NCBI GenBank assembly: GCA_037447655.1
Contig: JBBHKE010003217.1
Span: forward strand, 1-45,965
DNA: 45,965 nucleotides
Direction: 5' to 3'
DNA from: Zygnema cylindricum
Lineage: Eukaryota > Streptophyta > Zygnematophyceae > Zygnematales > Zygnemataceae
Part shown: positions 10,740 through 20,180 of the stretch, piece by piece
Layout: the number at the start of each line of letters is the position of its first letter
How positions within the stretch are numbered: the first letter of the stretch is position 1
The notes under the pieces: generated by a model
Databases searched by the model: none
What the model was told of the DNA's origin: nothing
The model's input: only the letters and a program-made list of their open reading frames with translations
Translations under genes and position numbers: made by a program

Positions 10740-12503
10740 GTGGAACCCCTAGTATTAACTCCAATCGAAGCGGAAGACGTGGTGGAAATCGACCCGGAAT
10801 CAAAGGATAGGGGAGAAGTAGAAACTGTTCGGAAGAATCTAAAGGAGCCATCTATTATAGCAATGGAGTTTGAGGGAGGAAGAAGAAGCAGCAAAAGATT
10901 GCAAGAGAGGAAAGTTAACAATAAGGTAACCAAATTGTCTCACCCCGATGAACCTCAAACTTATAATGAGGCAATGACTTGTCATGAGAGAAACCGGTGG
11001 AAGACAGCCATTAATGGGGAGATGGCCTCATTTATGGCGGTCAATACATGGGAGTTGATGGATTGTCCTCCTAAAAGGAAGCCAATTGGGTGTAAGTGGG
11101 TATTTAAGTTGAAACTCAACTCGGATAAAACTATTGAGCGCTACAAGGCTCGGTTAGTGGCGAAGGGATTTACCCTGAAAGAGGGAATTGACTACGAGGA
11201 GACTTTTGCTCTGGTCGTCACGTTTGCTTCTGTTCGGATACTTCTCAGTATAGCGGCAGCAGAAGACATGGATGTGCATCAGATGGACATCAAGACGACC
11301 TTTCTACATGGAGAGTTGGAAGAGGAAATTTTTATGCGACAGCCTAAAGGATTTTTGGAGCAAAGGGAGGAAAGCAAGGTATGCCGATTGATCAAATCTC
11401 TGTATGGGCTGAAACAGGCACCCCGGCAATGGAACAAGAAGCTCCCTGAGTTTCTTACAGGTTTGGGATATATTCGGATCAGCTCAAACCACTCAATTTA
11501 TTTGTTTGAGGATGAGGAAGGAATTATTTTTATTACAATTTTTGTTGATGTTTTGCTTGTTTTAAGTAAATATATGAATAAAATAAATAAGTTGAAAAAT
11601 GATCTAAAAGGAAGATTTGAGATGAAGGATAAGGGAGAAGCAAGGTATATTTTGGGAATTCAGGTAGGATTAACTCAAAAGGAGGCCATTGATAATATGT
11701 TAGAAAGTTTCCAAATGGACAAGGCTAATATTTGTACCACTCCTATAGAATTAAAAGAAGGGAAGTGAGGGGAGTGTGGGTGGAAGATGGAGTTATAATC
11801 TTAGATGATGAGGTATGCATCGAAGAGAAAAGATTTATGCAGACCATCCTTTATAGACAAGTAGGAGGCAGCCTAATATATTTCATGAATTGTACCCGAC
11901 CGGAGATAGCCGCAACTGTAGGAGTACTATGAAGGAGTCTAAATGCTCTCACTAGGAAAAAATTGGGAGGCAGCTAAGAGAGTCCTTAGATATCTCATAG
12001 GGACTAGGGATCTATGGTTGCATTTGGGTGGGAACAATACTGACATCACCACTTAGAGTGATGCCAGCTATGGGGATGCTCCTATGAAGAGATGCACATC
12101 TGGATATGTATTGTATGTGGGTGATGGGGCTTGCTGTTGGAGAAGCAAGCAGCAAAAGGTCATTGCTCAGTCCACCATGGAGGCTGAGTTCATGGCTTCT
12201 TGCTCTGTTGAAAAAGAACTAATATGGGTTAAGTATTTGCTTGGTGAGCTTGGTCATCTTAAGAGTGGTGTCCAAAAAGTGTTTTGTGATAATAAGGTTG
12301 CCATTGCCATTTCTGCCAATCCTAAACATTGCTTTAAAGCCAAAGACATGGAAATTAGACTTAGCTTTGTTAGAGAAAAAGTAGAAAACAAGATAATCAG
12401 TTTGGAGTATAAACCAAATAGTGAAATGGTAGCAGATATGATGACCAAACCTGTGCCTTCTCTAACACTAATTTTCTGCCGAAGAAGTGTGGTCATAAAA
12501 TAA
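10740..12503 (+). pseudogene. Copia B reverse transcriptase and RNase H
   Basis: The longest open stretch of B, 10740-11768 (about 342 residues), carries the linker and reverse transcriptase: CKWVFKLKLNSD, KARLVAKGFT, VHQMDIKTTFLHGELEEE, SLYGLKQAPRQW. The active site, normally YVDD, reads FVDV (11541-11552), so the second catalytic Asp is Val and polymerase activity should be lost although the frame is open. After stops near 11766 and 11930, RNase H follows at 12084-12503 with SKQQKVIAQSTMEAEF and the FCDNK Asp motif, ending with the Copia ADMMTKP tail. Confidence 0.87.
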
Positions 12504-12513
12504 AGAGTGACTA

Positions 12514-12527
12514 GAAAATAAGGGGAG
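12514..12527 (+). other. Polypurine tract of Copia B
   Basis: AAAATAAGGGGAG lies immediately before the LTR start TGTAGAAATT at 12528. This is the expected position and composition for the plus-strand primer of an LTR retrotransposon. The same word in minus orientation stands at 18106-18119 for element E. Confidence 0.8.
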
Positions 12528-13113
12528 TGTAGAAATTAAAGGTTATTTTAGTATTTTTTAGGTTTTGTAGAACGCAAAAAAAAAGTAGAGGCAGTCTGCC
12601 TCTAACTCCTCTCTCTAGCTCCCACACTAGTCGCAGTCACTAAGAGTTAGAGAAGGAGATAGAGCCATGGCCTCCTATGCTATCCAGACGGGGACAAACA
12701 TTAGATTGGTAGATTTACCAAAATAGATTTTAACGGACACGGGATTAAAACCTGGTACATGCCGTCCGTCAAAGCTACCTATAGCCAGTAGCCTTAGCGG
12801 TTTAGACTAGGATCAAGGTTATACGATATAGGGTTTGATAATTAGATAAATCTCTACACGTAGGCTATTTCATTTAACCGGATATTTTGACATACAAACA
12901 GTTTGTAATGTATGGCGTACAAAATATTCGAAACATATACCACGCAATTTGTTTCAAAGGCGAAACAAATATCGCGCATGTATTTATGACGGATAGGATT
13001 GAAATCCGATTTAATCGGACGGCCGCGAAGCATGCCGAGATCGTGGAATAGCTTTTTGGCGGTTTGCGGTCAACGTCATATCGAATGACACGTGGCACAA
13101 TGTTGGATTGGCA
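12528..13113 (+). repeat. LTR of Copia B/D, 5' part
   Basis: Starts TGTAGAAATTAAAGG and runs parallel to the LTR at 7178 up to about 13113, where similarity stops. The rest of a matching LTR (second half) is found at 16498-16954. The intervening DNA holds the tRNA-like unit and element C. CACAA occurs at 13096-13100 and again at 16498-16502, a possible 5-bp target duplication. LTR similarity seems to run about 13 bp past it, so the exact junction is uncertain. Confidence 0.72.
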
Positions 13114-13340
13114 CGTGAAGCCGGTCCAATACGGGGTAGAATATGGAAATATCCATACTCGAGCCGCCCGTAATAAATGGGTAAGGACCCGCCAGTCTCT
13201 ACATCGAGCTAGTGGCACAGTGGTAGTGCGTTCGCAGCTGAAGTGAAAGGTCCCAGGTTCGAACCCTGGCCGGCTCAATTTTCCCAAGTGTGGGACATGC
13301 CGAATCCCGGATTTCTAGGAAATCTAACATTGGGGGGTGT
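13114..13340. other. Unassigned DNA around the tRNA-like unit
   Basis: About 90 bp before and 63 bp after the cloverleaf match nothing else in the window. The downstream part has a small hairpin (GATTTCTAGGAAATC near 13310) and ends in ATTGGGGGGTGTC just before the reverse LTR fragment at 13341. The downstream piece could be the body of a SINE. The G-run could equally be a purine tract. Confidence 0.4.
13206..13277 (+). tRNA. tRNA-like cloverleaf (SINE head or tRNA pseudogene)
   Basis: The 72 bases fold as a full cloverleaf. The acceptor stem GAGCTAG pairs with CCGGCTC with one mismatch and one G-U; the D stem is GCAC/GTGC with loop AGTGGTA; the anticodon stem is TTCGC/GTGAA; the T stem is CCAGG/CCTGG with the classic TTCGAAC loop; A is the discriminator base. 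A-box (TGGCACAGTGG) and B-box (GGTTCGAACCC) promoter words for RNA polymerase III fit. The anticodon loop AGCTGAA would give CTG (Gln) but lacks the universal T33. That and its place inside broken LTR DNA favour a tRNA-derived SINE head or pseudogene over a working tRNA. Confidence 0.55.
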
Positions 13341-15207
13341 CTGTAACTGTGAGACCTCCATAAGTCCTCAGAGTGGACAGCTTCCAAGAAGCCTCTAGGA
13401 TAATCCTGACCCCTTTGTGTTTAAGCAAAAATAACTGCCACCCTGGCGGACAAAATCTTTGACCAACTTCACCCCTGTGAAGGCAAGACTCCCCTGAGTC
13501 GATAGCAAAAAGAATCTCTGAATTTGCTCCCCTGAGCAGTAAGTTATGGAGGGTCAAAGTTGACCTTTTGTACAGAAGCTCTCCATCTCCAATCTGCAAC
13601 ACACATCCTGAGGCTAACCCTTTTACAGGCACACCTTCATAAATGTCATCACTCCCTTTAGTGATGTCAAACCCATTACCCCGAAAACATGAACTTTCCT
13701 CACTCTCTCCCATGGATTTCTTTCCACTCTCACTTTCTAAATTTATTCCCAATAAATATTTATCCTCCCCTAAACCTTTCATTAAATATTCCTCTTCTCC
13801 CTTATCCTTTAAAACCCCTTCTAGTTTCACTTCTCCCCTTTCCTCGTAATCCGTTGAAGTCTCCTTTTCCGACCAGTTTTCTAATTCCAAACTACCTATA
13901 AAATTATCCTCTTTAATTTTATTTTTCCCGTTTTCACTTATTGATCCTAGTTCTGACTTTCTCATTTCTAAGTCATACACTTTACACTCCTCCACATCCT
14001 CAAGTACCTCCTCTCTCTTTACTTCCCTTATACCTCCAAAAGCACACTGTTGCCTTCGTGGAATTTCTGTGTACTTTTCTCTCTTCTCCATTCTACCGAT
14101 GTGAAGAAGCTCCAAGATTTTTTCATCCTCTTTCTCCTCTTCCCCTTCTTCCTCCTCATTCACACTCCAACTTCTAAGTTCTTCCAAACGAGGACACTCC
14201 TCCATATAGTGACCCGGTTTCCTACAAGCGAAGCAAACCCCCTTTTTCAAAGTTCCCCTTTCTTTTCCTCTCCCTCTCCTTCCACCGAAGTTTCGATAAG
14301 GTTTACCTTTGTCCTTCTTCCTTTCATCACGCTTCCGCTCGTCACCGCCGTTCCTCACATCACGCTTCCGCCAGTCACTACCAGCTGTAAATGCAATCAC
14401 CCTTTCACTTCCCCTACGAAGCTCCAAAGTGCTTTCTCTCACAAGAATTATTCCCATGGTAATGCTCCAAGTCCACGAGGAGACATCCATTCCCTGCATA
14501 CGGTAAATGATGTCTTCGTACTCATATGGAAGCTTTATGATTAGTGTATTAATCTTTCTCTCCTCAGATTCTACATATCCCGTACTAGCAAGCTCAACAT
14601 ATAACCCAGCAATATCATTGCAAAACTCTATCATGCTACCGCCTTTATAAACATAGGCCTCTATCTCTTGTCTTACTAACTGCTGCCTCTGTATAGTCTC
14701 ACTCTTATAAATCTGAATTAGTGTGTCCCAAATTTCCGACGACTTGGTTAGATTTAAAAGAGTGATAGCTATAGACTTAGACACATATCTAAGTATGAGA
14801 TGTTTTGCTATAGTGTTTTTATATTCCCAAATTTTTCTATCATTTTCTTCAGTTTTTGGTTCGGTTATAACCCCCACAAGTGGAACCGTAGGCGAGAGCC
14901 TAGCTCCCCTCACCATAGGTGTCCCTTTATCCTTCTCCCCTATTTCCCCTTCCACGGTAATGATCTTCCCTTCACCTTCCGTTGCACCTGAACTCCGGTT
15001 GGTTTTCTGGGCAGCCCCAGATGATTCTCCATAGTGATCTCCTCCAAAACCCGGTGGCGGACACCTCACTTGTCCCGAAACAATTCCCCACAAGTGCTTT
15101 TCGAAAAGTAATCCCTCCATCGTAAACTCCCAATAAGTGAAGTCTGTTCCATCGAACATAGGCACCCTAGATGGTGGGCCCATAACCTGAAATTCTATGG
15201 GCTCCAT
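13324..15207 (-). CDS. Intact gag-only protein of element C
   Basis: The only long unbroken Copia frame in the window, about 627 codons. I take ATG at 15207 as start (MEPIEFQVMGPPSRVP); an upstream GTG at 15213 is less likely. The gag body includes YVYKGGSMIEFCND and LPYEYEDIIYRMQGM, then a basic stretch and a CCHC zinc knuckle CFACRKPGHYMEEC (about 14200-14245). Where sister elements continue into protease (DSGAS), this one has an acidic, Lys/Glu-rich tail of roughly 190 residues with no protease, integrase or reverse transcriptase. The last about 85 codons are LTR sequence read in frame (from about 13583), ending at 13324. I infer a non-autonomous gag-only element whose frame was kept while the others decayed. 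Confidence 0.75.
   Translation of the reverse strand: MEPIEFQVMGPPSRVPMFDGTDFTYWEFTMEGLLFEKHLWGIVSGQVRCPPPGFGGDHYGESSGAAQKTNRSSGATEGEGKIITVEGEIGEKDKGTPMVRGARLSPTVPLVGVITEPKTEENDRKIWEYKNTIAKHLILRYVSKSIAITLLNLTKSSEIWDTLIQIYKSETIQRQQLVRQEIEAYVYKGGSMIEFCNDIAGLYVELASTGYVESEERKINTLIIKLPYEYEDIIYRMQGMDVSSWTWSITMGIILVRESTLELRRGSERVIAFTAGSDWRKRDVRNGGDERKRDERKKDKGKPYRNFGGRRGRGKERGTLKKGVCFACRKPGHYMEECPRLEELRSWSVNEEEEGEEEKEDEKILELLHIGRMEKREKYTEIPRRQQCAFGGIREVKREEVLEDVEECKVYDLEMRKSELGSISENGKNKIKEDNFIGSLELENWSEKETSTDYEERGEVKLEGVLKDKGEEEYLMKGLGEDKYLLGINLESESGKKSMGESEESSCFRGNGFDITKGSDDIYEGVPVKGLASGCVLQIGDGELLYKRSTLTLHNLLLRGANSEILFAIDSGESCLHRGEVGQRFCPPGWQLFLLKHKGVRIILEASWKLSTLRTYGGLTVTDTPQC
13341..13583 (-). 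repeat. LTR 3'-end fragment fused to gag of C
   Basis: Reverse complement matches the last about 240 bp of the B/D/E LTRs, from GAGCTTCTGTACAAAAGG to GGTCTCACAGTTACA. It joins the gag frame without any U3 sequence. It resembles the B/D/E LTR type more than C's own 5' LTR, so the element looks chimeric. Confidence 0.78.
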
Positions 15208-15221
15208 TGCCACACAGAATT

Positions 15222-16497
15222 TGCAGGTCCAAAGGAAGCTAATCTAGATAGTGCCGACTCCAAGTTAATATAAACCCAAATGATTGACCCCTTGACAATC
15301 AGAACCCCATTACAGCTTCACCCCTGTGAAGTAAGACTTTCTGTGTGCTCAGTTTCACTACAGAATGCAAAGTTAGAATATGAGTATAGGATAACAGTCC
15401 CCACTTTGACTTTCCCTTAGAAATGCAGCCACCCAGGCAGGCAAGAACTCTGACCGACTACACCCCTGTGTAGCCTGGACTCCCCTGAGTCCGCAGCAAC
15501 AAGAATCACTGAATTTGGTCAACTGAATTGATAGTTATGGCTGGCCAAAGTTTGACATTTATACAAGGTGCTCTCTGGGAGAGGCAGCTACCTACCAAAA
15601 ATATTCTAAGTTCTAAACCCCTCTCTAAACCCTCTAGTACTGAGGTACGGACCAATCACATTACTGTATAGTACATAAAGGTACAGATGCCGGTGTACCT
15701 TTTGTACGGACATCGTATGACATGGCTCAAAAGTCAACAATTGTCCTATCTGGATTCGCTCTTGTATTCTCCGGAATTCCTGCCTCCAAATCTTATCTCT
15801 CCACGTGGCGCCAGGTCATGCCGCGTCAGAAAACGGTACCGTACAAGAAAGTACTAGTGCCGGAGTACTTTCTGTACGTATATTGTACGATGTCGCCATA
15901 GTGCGACATTTGTCACTTCCGGATTTGTTTTCTGCCGTTCCGTAAATTCCGTAATCCAGTACGTTGTTGCCACGTGTCATCCGGAGTGGCGGAGTCCGCA
16001 AACCGCCAAATTGTCCTTTCCTCGAGACCGGCGCTAACCACGGCCGTCCGATTCATATAGAGATTAAATACGAACCGTCGAAACAAATGTCCGTACTATT
16101 TGTTTCGTCCGGTACTAATAGTACAAGTGATTCTATGTTCTATAGACCGTAACCCAGTTAAATGGAATTCCCTACCTGTAACTACAGAAATATCTATCAA
16201 ACCCTATATGTTCTAGCACTGGTCCTAGACTAAATGGACAAAGCTAACTCCTATGGGACGATTCACCGACGGTAGGTACCAGGATCAATTCCTGGGTCCG
16301 TCAACTGCCTTTTTGGTAAACATACCTTTATTATCTATTCCTGTCTCTCTGGAGAGCTTAGGCAGCCATGGCTCTAGCTCCCTTTCCAGCCTTCAGTGAC
16401 TACGACAAGTGTGGGGGCTTGGAGAAGGGAGTCAGGGGCAGACTGCCTCTACTCTTTTCTATCTAATAAAGACCTAGAAAATACCCAAATATCAACA
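15222..16497 (-). repeat. 5' LTR of element C with internal duplication
   Basis: About 1276 bp, from TGTTGATATTTGGG (16497) to GGACCTGCA (15222), so TG...CA ended. It is longer than the 1.02-1.07 kb LTRs of its relatives because a segment of about 160 bp holding a GTAC hairpin is duplicated (15660-15790 and 15828-15955). The U5 end differs from the B/D/E LTRs. Confidence 0.7.
15665..15880. repeat. Two GTAC hairpins in the C LTR
   Basis: At 15841-15878, GTACAAGAAAGTACT is followed by an 8-base loop and AGTACTTTCTGTAC, a near-perfect 14-bp stem. At about 15671-15707 a second hairpin has the same layout (GTACATAAAGGTACA and TGTACCTTTTGTAC). Weaker versions stand at the same LTR position in B (about 7848), E (about 17373 and 22783) and D (about 28189). 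Confidence 0.75.
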
Positions 16498-16954
16498 CAC
16501 AACCACATTGGAATACAACATCTCCGGGGATTACAAGAACGAATCCAAAAATGACATGTGTCGACTTCTTGGCCATGTCGTACAATGGCCGTACAAAAAG
16601 TACAACGACACTTGTACCTTTTATTAGGATACAATATTATGATTGGTGCCGTACTTCAGTAGATAGTGTTTTAGAGAGAGATAGGAATTAGAAAAATTTG
16701 ATAGATTGAACCCTCTCTCCCACATAGCTTCTGTACAAAAGGTTAACTTTGACCCTTCATAACTTACTGCTCACGGGAGCAAATTCAGAGATTCTTTTTG
16801 CTATTGACTCAAGGGAGTCATACCTTCACAAAGTTGGATTTTTTGTCTGCCATAATGGCAATTATTCTTGCTGAAACACAAAGGGGTCAAGGTTATCCTA
16901 CAGGCTTCGTGTGAGCTGCCTACTCTAAGGACCTATGGAGGTCTCAGAGTTACA
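16498..16954 (+). repeat. LTR of Copia B/D, 3' part
   Basis: Matches the second half of the LTR at 7178-8220 (ACATCTCCGGGGATTACA ... GGTCTCAGAGTTACA). It begins right after the outer end of element C and ends where gag of element D starts, so it acts as the 5' LTR end of D. Confidence 0.78.
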
Positions 16955-17039
16955 GACGACCACACCAATAGCAACTGGTTCGGTATTCATGTCACATATT
17001 CCGAGGAAAGAGGACAATGATATTGAAACCAGGGACTTC
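16955..17039 (+). pseudogene. Copia D gag, 5' fragment before the E insertion
   Basis: Eighty-five bases that match gag of element B near 8466-8555 (the block around PIATGSVFMSHIPR). They follow the LTR end directly and are cut at 17039 by the insertion of E. The gag continues at 23470. The N-terminal 80 or so codons present in B and E are absent, so this gag lacked its start even before E arrived. Confidence 0.78.
17035..17039. repeat. Target-site duplication of element E, left copy
   Basis: ACTTC, repeated exactly at 23470-23474 on the other side of E. Five bases is the usual size for Copia integrases. Confidence 0.88.
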
Positions 17040-18105
17040 TACAACTCACAGACCTCCATAGGACCTCAGAGTAAGCAGCTCACACGAAGCCTCTAGGATA
17101 ACCCTGACCCCTTTGTCTTTCAGCACGAATAACCACCACCCTGGCAAAAAAAAACTCTGACCACCTTCACCCTTGTAAAGGCAAGACTCCCCTGAGTCGA
17201 TAGCAAAAAGAATCTCTGAATTTGCTTTCGTGAGCAGTAAGTTATGGAGGGTCAAAGTTGACCTTTTGTACGGAATTCTTTGGGAGAGAGGGTCTTATCT
17301 ACCAATTTTTCTAAGTCCTATATCTCTCTAAAACTCTATCTACTGGTGTACGACACCAATCATATTAGACTTCCGTACACAAAAGTTCAGCTGTCGGTGT
17401 ACTTTATGTACGGATATTGTACGACATGCCCTAAATGTCGACACATGTCATATCTGGATTCGGTCCCGTAATTCCCGTAGATGCCGCGATCCAACGTAAT
17501 CGTGCCACGTGTCATCCGATGTGGCAATGAACATAAACCGCCGAGAATCTCTTCCGCGATCTTGGCTTTATTTTCGGCCGTCCGATTGAATGCAGATTTA
17601 AATCGTAGCCATCATAAATGCTTGTGCGCTATTTGTTTCGTAAAAGAAATAAAATGCGCGGTACTTGTTTTTTTTGTTCATACCGAAATCCGTACGTTTA
17701 CATAACGGGATCTATGTAACCTTAAACATCCACCGTAAAATGAATTTTCCTACGTGTAAACATTTAAATAAATATCAAACCCAATAGAATGTATCGCAAC
17801 TTCTAGACTTAACGGTTAAGGCTACCGGCTACCGGGGTTATGACGGTCGGCACGTACCAAGATCAAATCCTGTTACCGACATACTCCTTTTAGTTAATAA
17901 ACCTACCTATCTGTAAATTAACTAAAATATTTCCTGTAAACCCCTGGATAGCCTAAGTAGCCCTGGCTCTAGCCTCCTTTTTAACTTCCCAGTGACTGCA
18001 ACAAGTGTGGGAGTTGGAGAGAGAAGTTAGAGGCACACTGCCTCGTCTTTTTTCTATATTCCAATTTAGACCTAGAAAATAATAAAATAAACATTGATTT
18101 CTACG
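17040..18105 (-). repeat. 3' LTR of element E
   Basis: About 1066 bp. Read on the minus strand, it starts CGTAGAAATC (first T mutated to C) and ends GAGTTGTA (CA mutated to TA). It keeps about 44 bp (17512-17555) that are deleted from the other LTR of E. Confidence 0.88.
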
Positions 18106-18119
18106 CTCCCCTTATTTTC
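18106..18119 (-). other. Polypurine tract of element E
   Basis: On the minus strand AGAAAATAAGGGGAG precedes the 3' LTR, the same word as in B at 12514-12527. Confidence 0.75.
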
Positions 18120-18129
18120 TAGTCAATCT

Positions 18130-18546
18130 TTAATTTAGACCACACTTCTCCCTGTAGAAAATTAGTTTAGGGGAAGGCACAGGTTTGGTTATCATATATG
18201 CTACCATCTCACTATCTCGTCGGTACTCTAAACTGAATATTTTGTTTTCTACATTCTCTCTAACAAAGCTGAGTGTAATGTCCATGTGTTTAGCTTTAAA
18301 ATGATGTTTGGGATTGGCAAAAATAATGATTGCAGCCTGATTATCACAAAAAAATTTTTTGCACACCACTCTTAAGGTGACCTAGCTCACCAAGCAAAGA
18401 CTTGACCCACATCAATTATTTTATAGCAGAGCAAGAGGCCATATACTTAGCCTCCATGGTGGACTGAGCAATAACCTTTTGTTGTTTGCTACTCCAACAG
18501 CAAGCCCCATCACCCACATATAATACATATCTAGAAGTACATCTTT
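18130..18546 (-). pseudogene. Copia E RNase H, broken
   Basis: RNase H removes template RNA during reverse transcription. The 18130-18369 frame carries the FCDNQAAI Asp motif, then HFKAKHMDITLSFVRENV and the Copia tail ending MITKPVPS. Upstream, across a stop near 18420, the Glu motif (STMEAKYMAS; EAEY in most relatives) is still readable at about 18440-18470. At least two stops separate it from the reverse transcriptase. Confidence 0.8.
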
Positions 18547-20063
18547 TTATCGGAGCATCACCATAACTGGCATCACTCGAAGTAGTGATGTCAATATTCT
18601 TTTACCCAAATGCAACCATAGATCCCTAGTTCCTACCAAATATATAAGGACTCTCTTAGCTGCCTCCCAATCCTTCTTAGTGGGAGCATTTAGACTTCTA
18701 CTCAGCACTCCTACAGCTGCAGCTAAATCTGGCCGGGTACAATTTATGAAATAGATTAGGCTTCCCACTACTTGCCAGTAAGGAATAGTCTGCATGAACA
18801 TCTATTCTTCAGGACTTAATTTCTCATCTAAGACTATGACTCCTTTTTCCTCACTCCCCTCACTTCCCTTCTTTAACTCCATTGGAGTTGTACAACTATT
18901 AGCTTTATCCATATGAAATTTTTCGAGCATGTTCCCTATTGCTTCTTTTGAGTCAATCTTATAATCTTTTTTTCTCGGTCTCTTTCTTCTTGAATTCCCA
19001 AAATACATTTTGCTTCTCCAATATCCTTCAATTCAAATCTCCCCTTAAGATCAGTTTTCAGTTTATTAATTTTTTCCATTGATTTACTTAAAACAAGTAA
19101 ATCATCAACATAAATTGCAATAAATATAATACCTTCCTCATCTTCAAAAACATAGATTGAGTGATCTGAGCTGATCCGGATATATCCCAGACCGGTAAGA
19201 AACTCATCAAGTTTCTTATTCCACTGTCGAAGCGCCTGTTTCAAACTGTAAAGGGATTTAATCAGCCGGCATACTTTACTCTCCTCTCCTTCCTCCACAA
19301 ATCCTTCGAGTTGTCGCATGAAGATCTCCTCTTCCATGCAAAAAGTCTGTCTTCATGTCCATCTGATGCACCTATATGTCTTACACTGCTAGTAGACTGA
19401 AAAGTATGCAGACGGAGGGAAATCTGCTACCGGGGCAAAGGTTTCCTCGTAGTCGATTCCTTCTCACTGTGTAAATCCTATTGCCACTAATCAGGCTTTG
19501 TAACGCTCAATGGTGTTATTCAAGTTCAGTTTTAATTTGAAAACCCACTTACAACCGATTGGTTTTCAGTAAGGTGGACAGTCCACTAGCTCCAAAGTAT
19601 CGGCTGCCATAATTGAGGCCATCTCCTCATAGGTGGCTCTCTTCCACTGGTTCCTTTCTGGACAAGTCATCGCCTCTCCATACGTTTGAGGTTCATCTTG
19701 ATGAGATAGTTTTGTTACCTTGTTATTAACTTGTGTTTCTTGTAATCTTTTGCTACTTCTCCTCCCCCCTTCAAAATCTGTGGCCGTAATAGATGGTTCT
19801 CGTGGGTTCTTTCGAACAATCTCGGCTTTTCCCCTATCCCTTGATTCTGAAACATTTTCTATCACGTCTTCCGCTTCGGGTAGAGTTGTCACTAGAGTTT
19901 CCGCAGACGAGTCCTTTTTGGTCTGATTTGTACATGCAAGAATATCATCTTCTCTAAAACCTAGATAGTTAGGAAGCTCAAAGTCATCGGAATTTTTTGA
20001 CTCAAATCTGATTTTTACTAACTTTGTATACTTGAAGGGATCCACAGACTTTCCTTCATCCAT
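18547..20063 (-). pseudogene. Copia E linker and reverse transcriptase, broken
   Basis: The linker and N-terminal part are in 19566-20063, including PQTYGEAMTCPERNQWKRA. The RT palm is in 18936-19337 with SLYSLKQALRQWNKKL and an intact YVDD (19101-19112). The thumb and connection (LTQKEAIGNMLEKF, SLIYFINCTRPDLA) continue to 18547. The stretch 19340-19560 has several stops and a small deletion, and the frame shifts near 18936. The kept YVDD contrasts with the mutated sites in B (FVDV) and D (YVVD). Confidence 0.84.
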
Positions 20064-20180
20064 AACTACTAGATGTTTTACTAAGATTATATCTTCCCTT
20101 TTTAGATCGTAAACTCTATATCCTTTAACATCCTCATCATATCCTAATAAGTATCCTGATTTTCCTTTAGGATCTAGCTT

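Larger units (their letters stand above)
7178..13113 (+). mobile_element. Copia element B
   Basis: LTR 7178-8220, internal 8221-12527, 3' LTR beginning at 12528 and followed to about 13113. All Copia domains are present in order gag, PR, INT, RT, RH, but broken. A clean polypurine tract lies just before the 3' LTR. The first homologous gag codons begin immediately after the 5' LTR, with no recognisable tRNA primer-binding site. Confidence 0.85.
13341..16497 (-). mobile_element. Copia element C, gag-only (TR-GAG-like)
   Basis: Minus orientation: 5' LTR 16497-15222, a 14-bp leader, gag frame 15207 to about 13590, then a partial LTR end. No pol domain is present. Elements with LTRs and only gag are known in plants as TR-GAGs and are thought to borrow enzymes from autonomous relatives. 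That C behaves this way is inference. Confidence 0.65.

Noticed and set aside
13643-14544. Several + strand open frames rich in Ser, Pro, Phe and Leu
   Set aside because: They are antisense shadows of the intact minus-strand gag at 13324-15207.
13096-16502. CACAA direct repeat as target duplication for element C
   Set aside because: It is placed next to TG and CA ends, but LTR similarity continues about 13 bp past the left copy and C's outer left segment does not match its 5' LTR, so I did not call it firmly.
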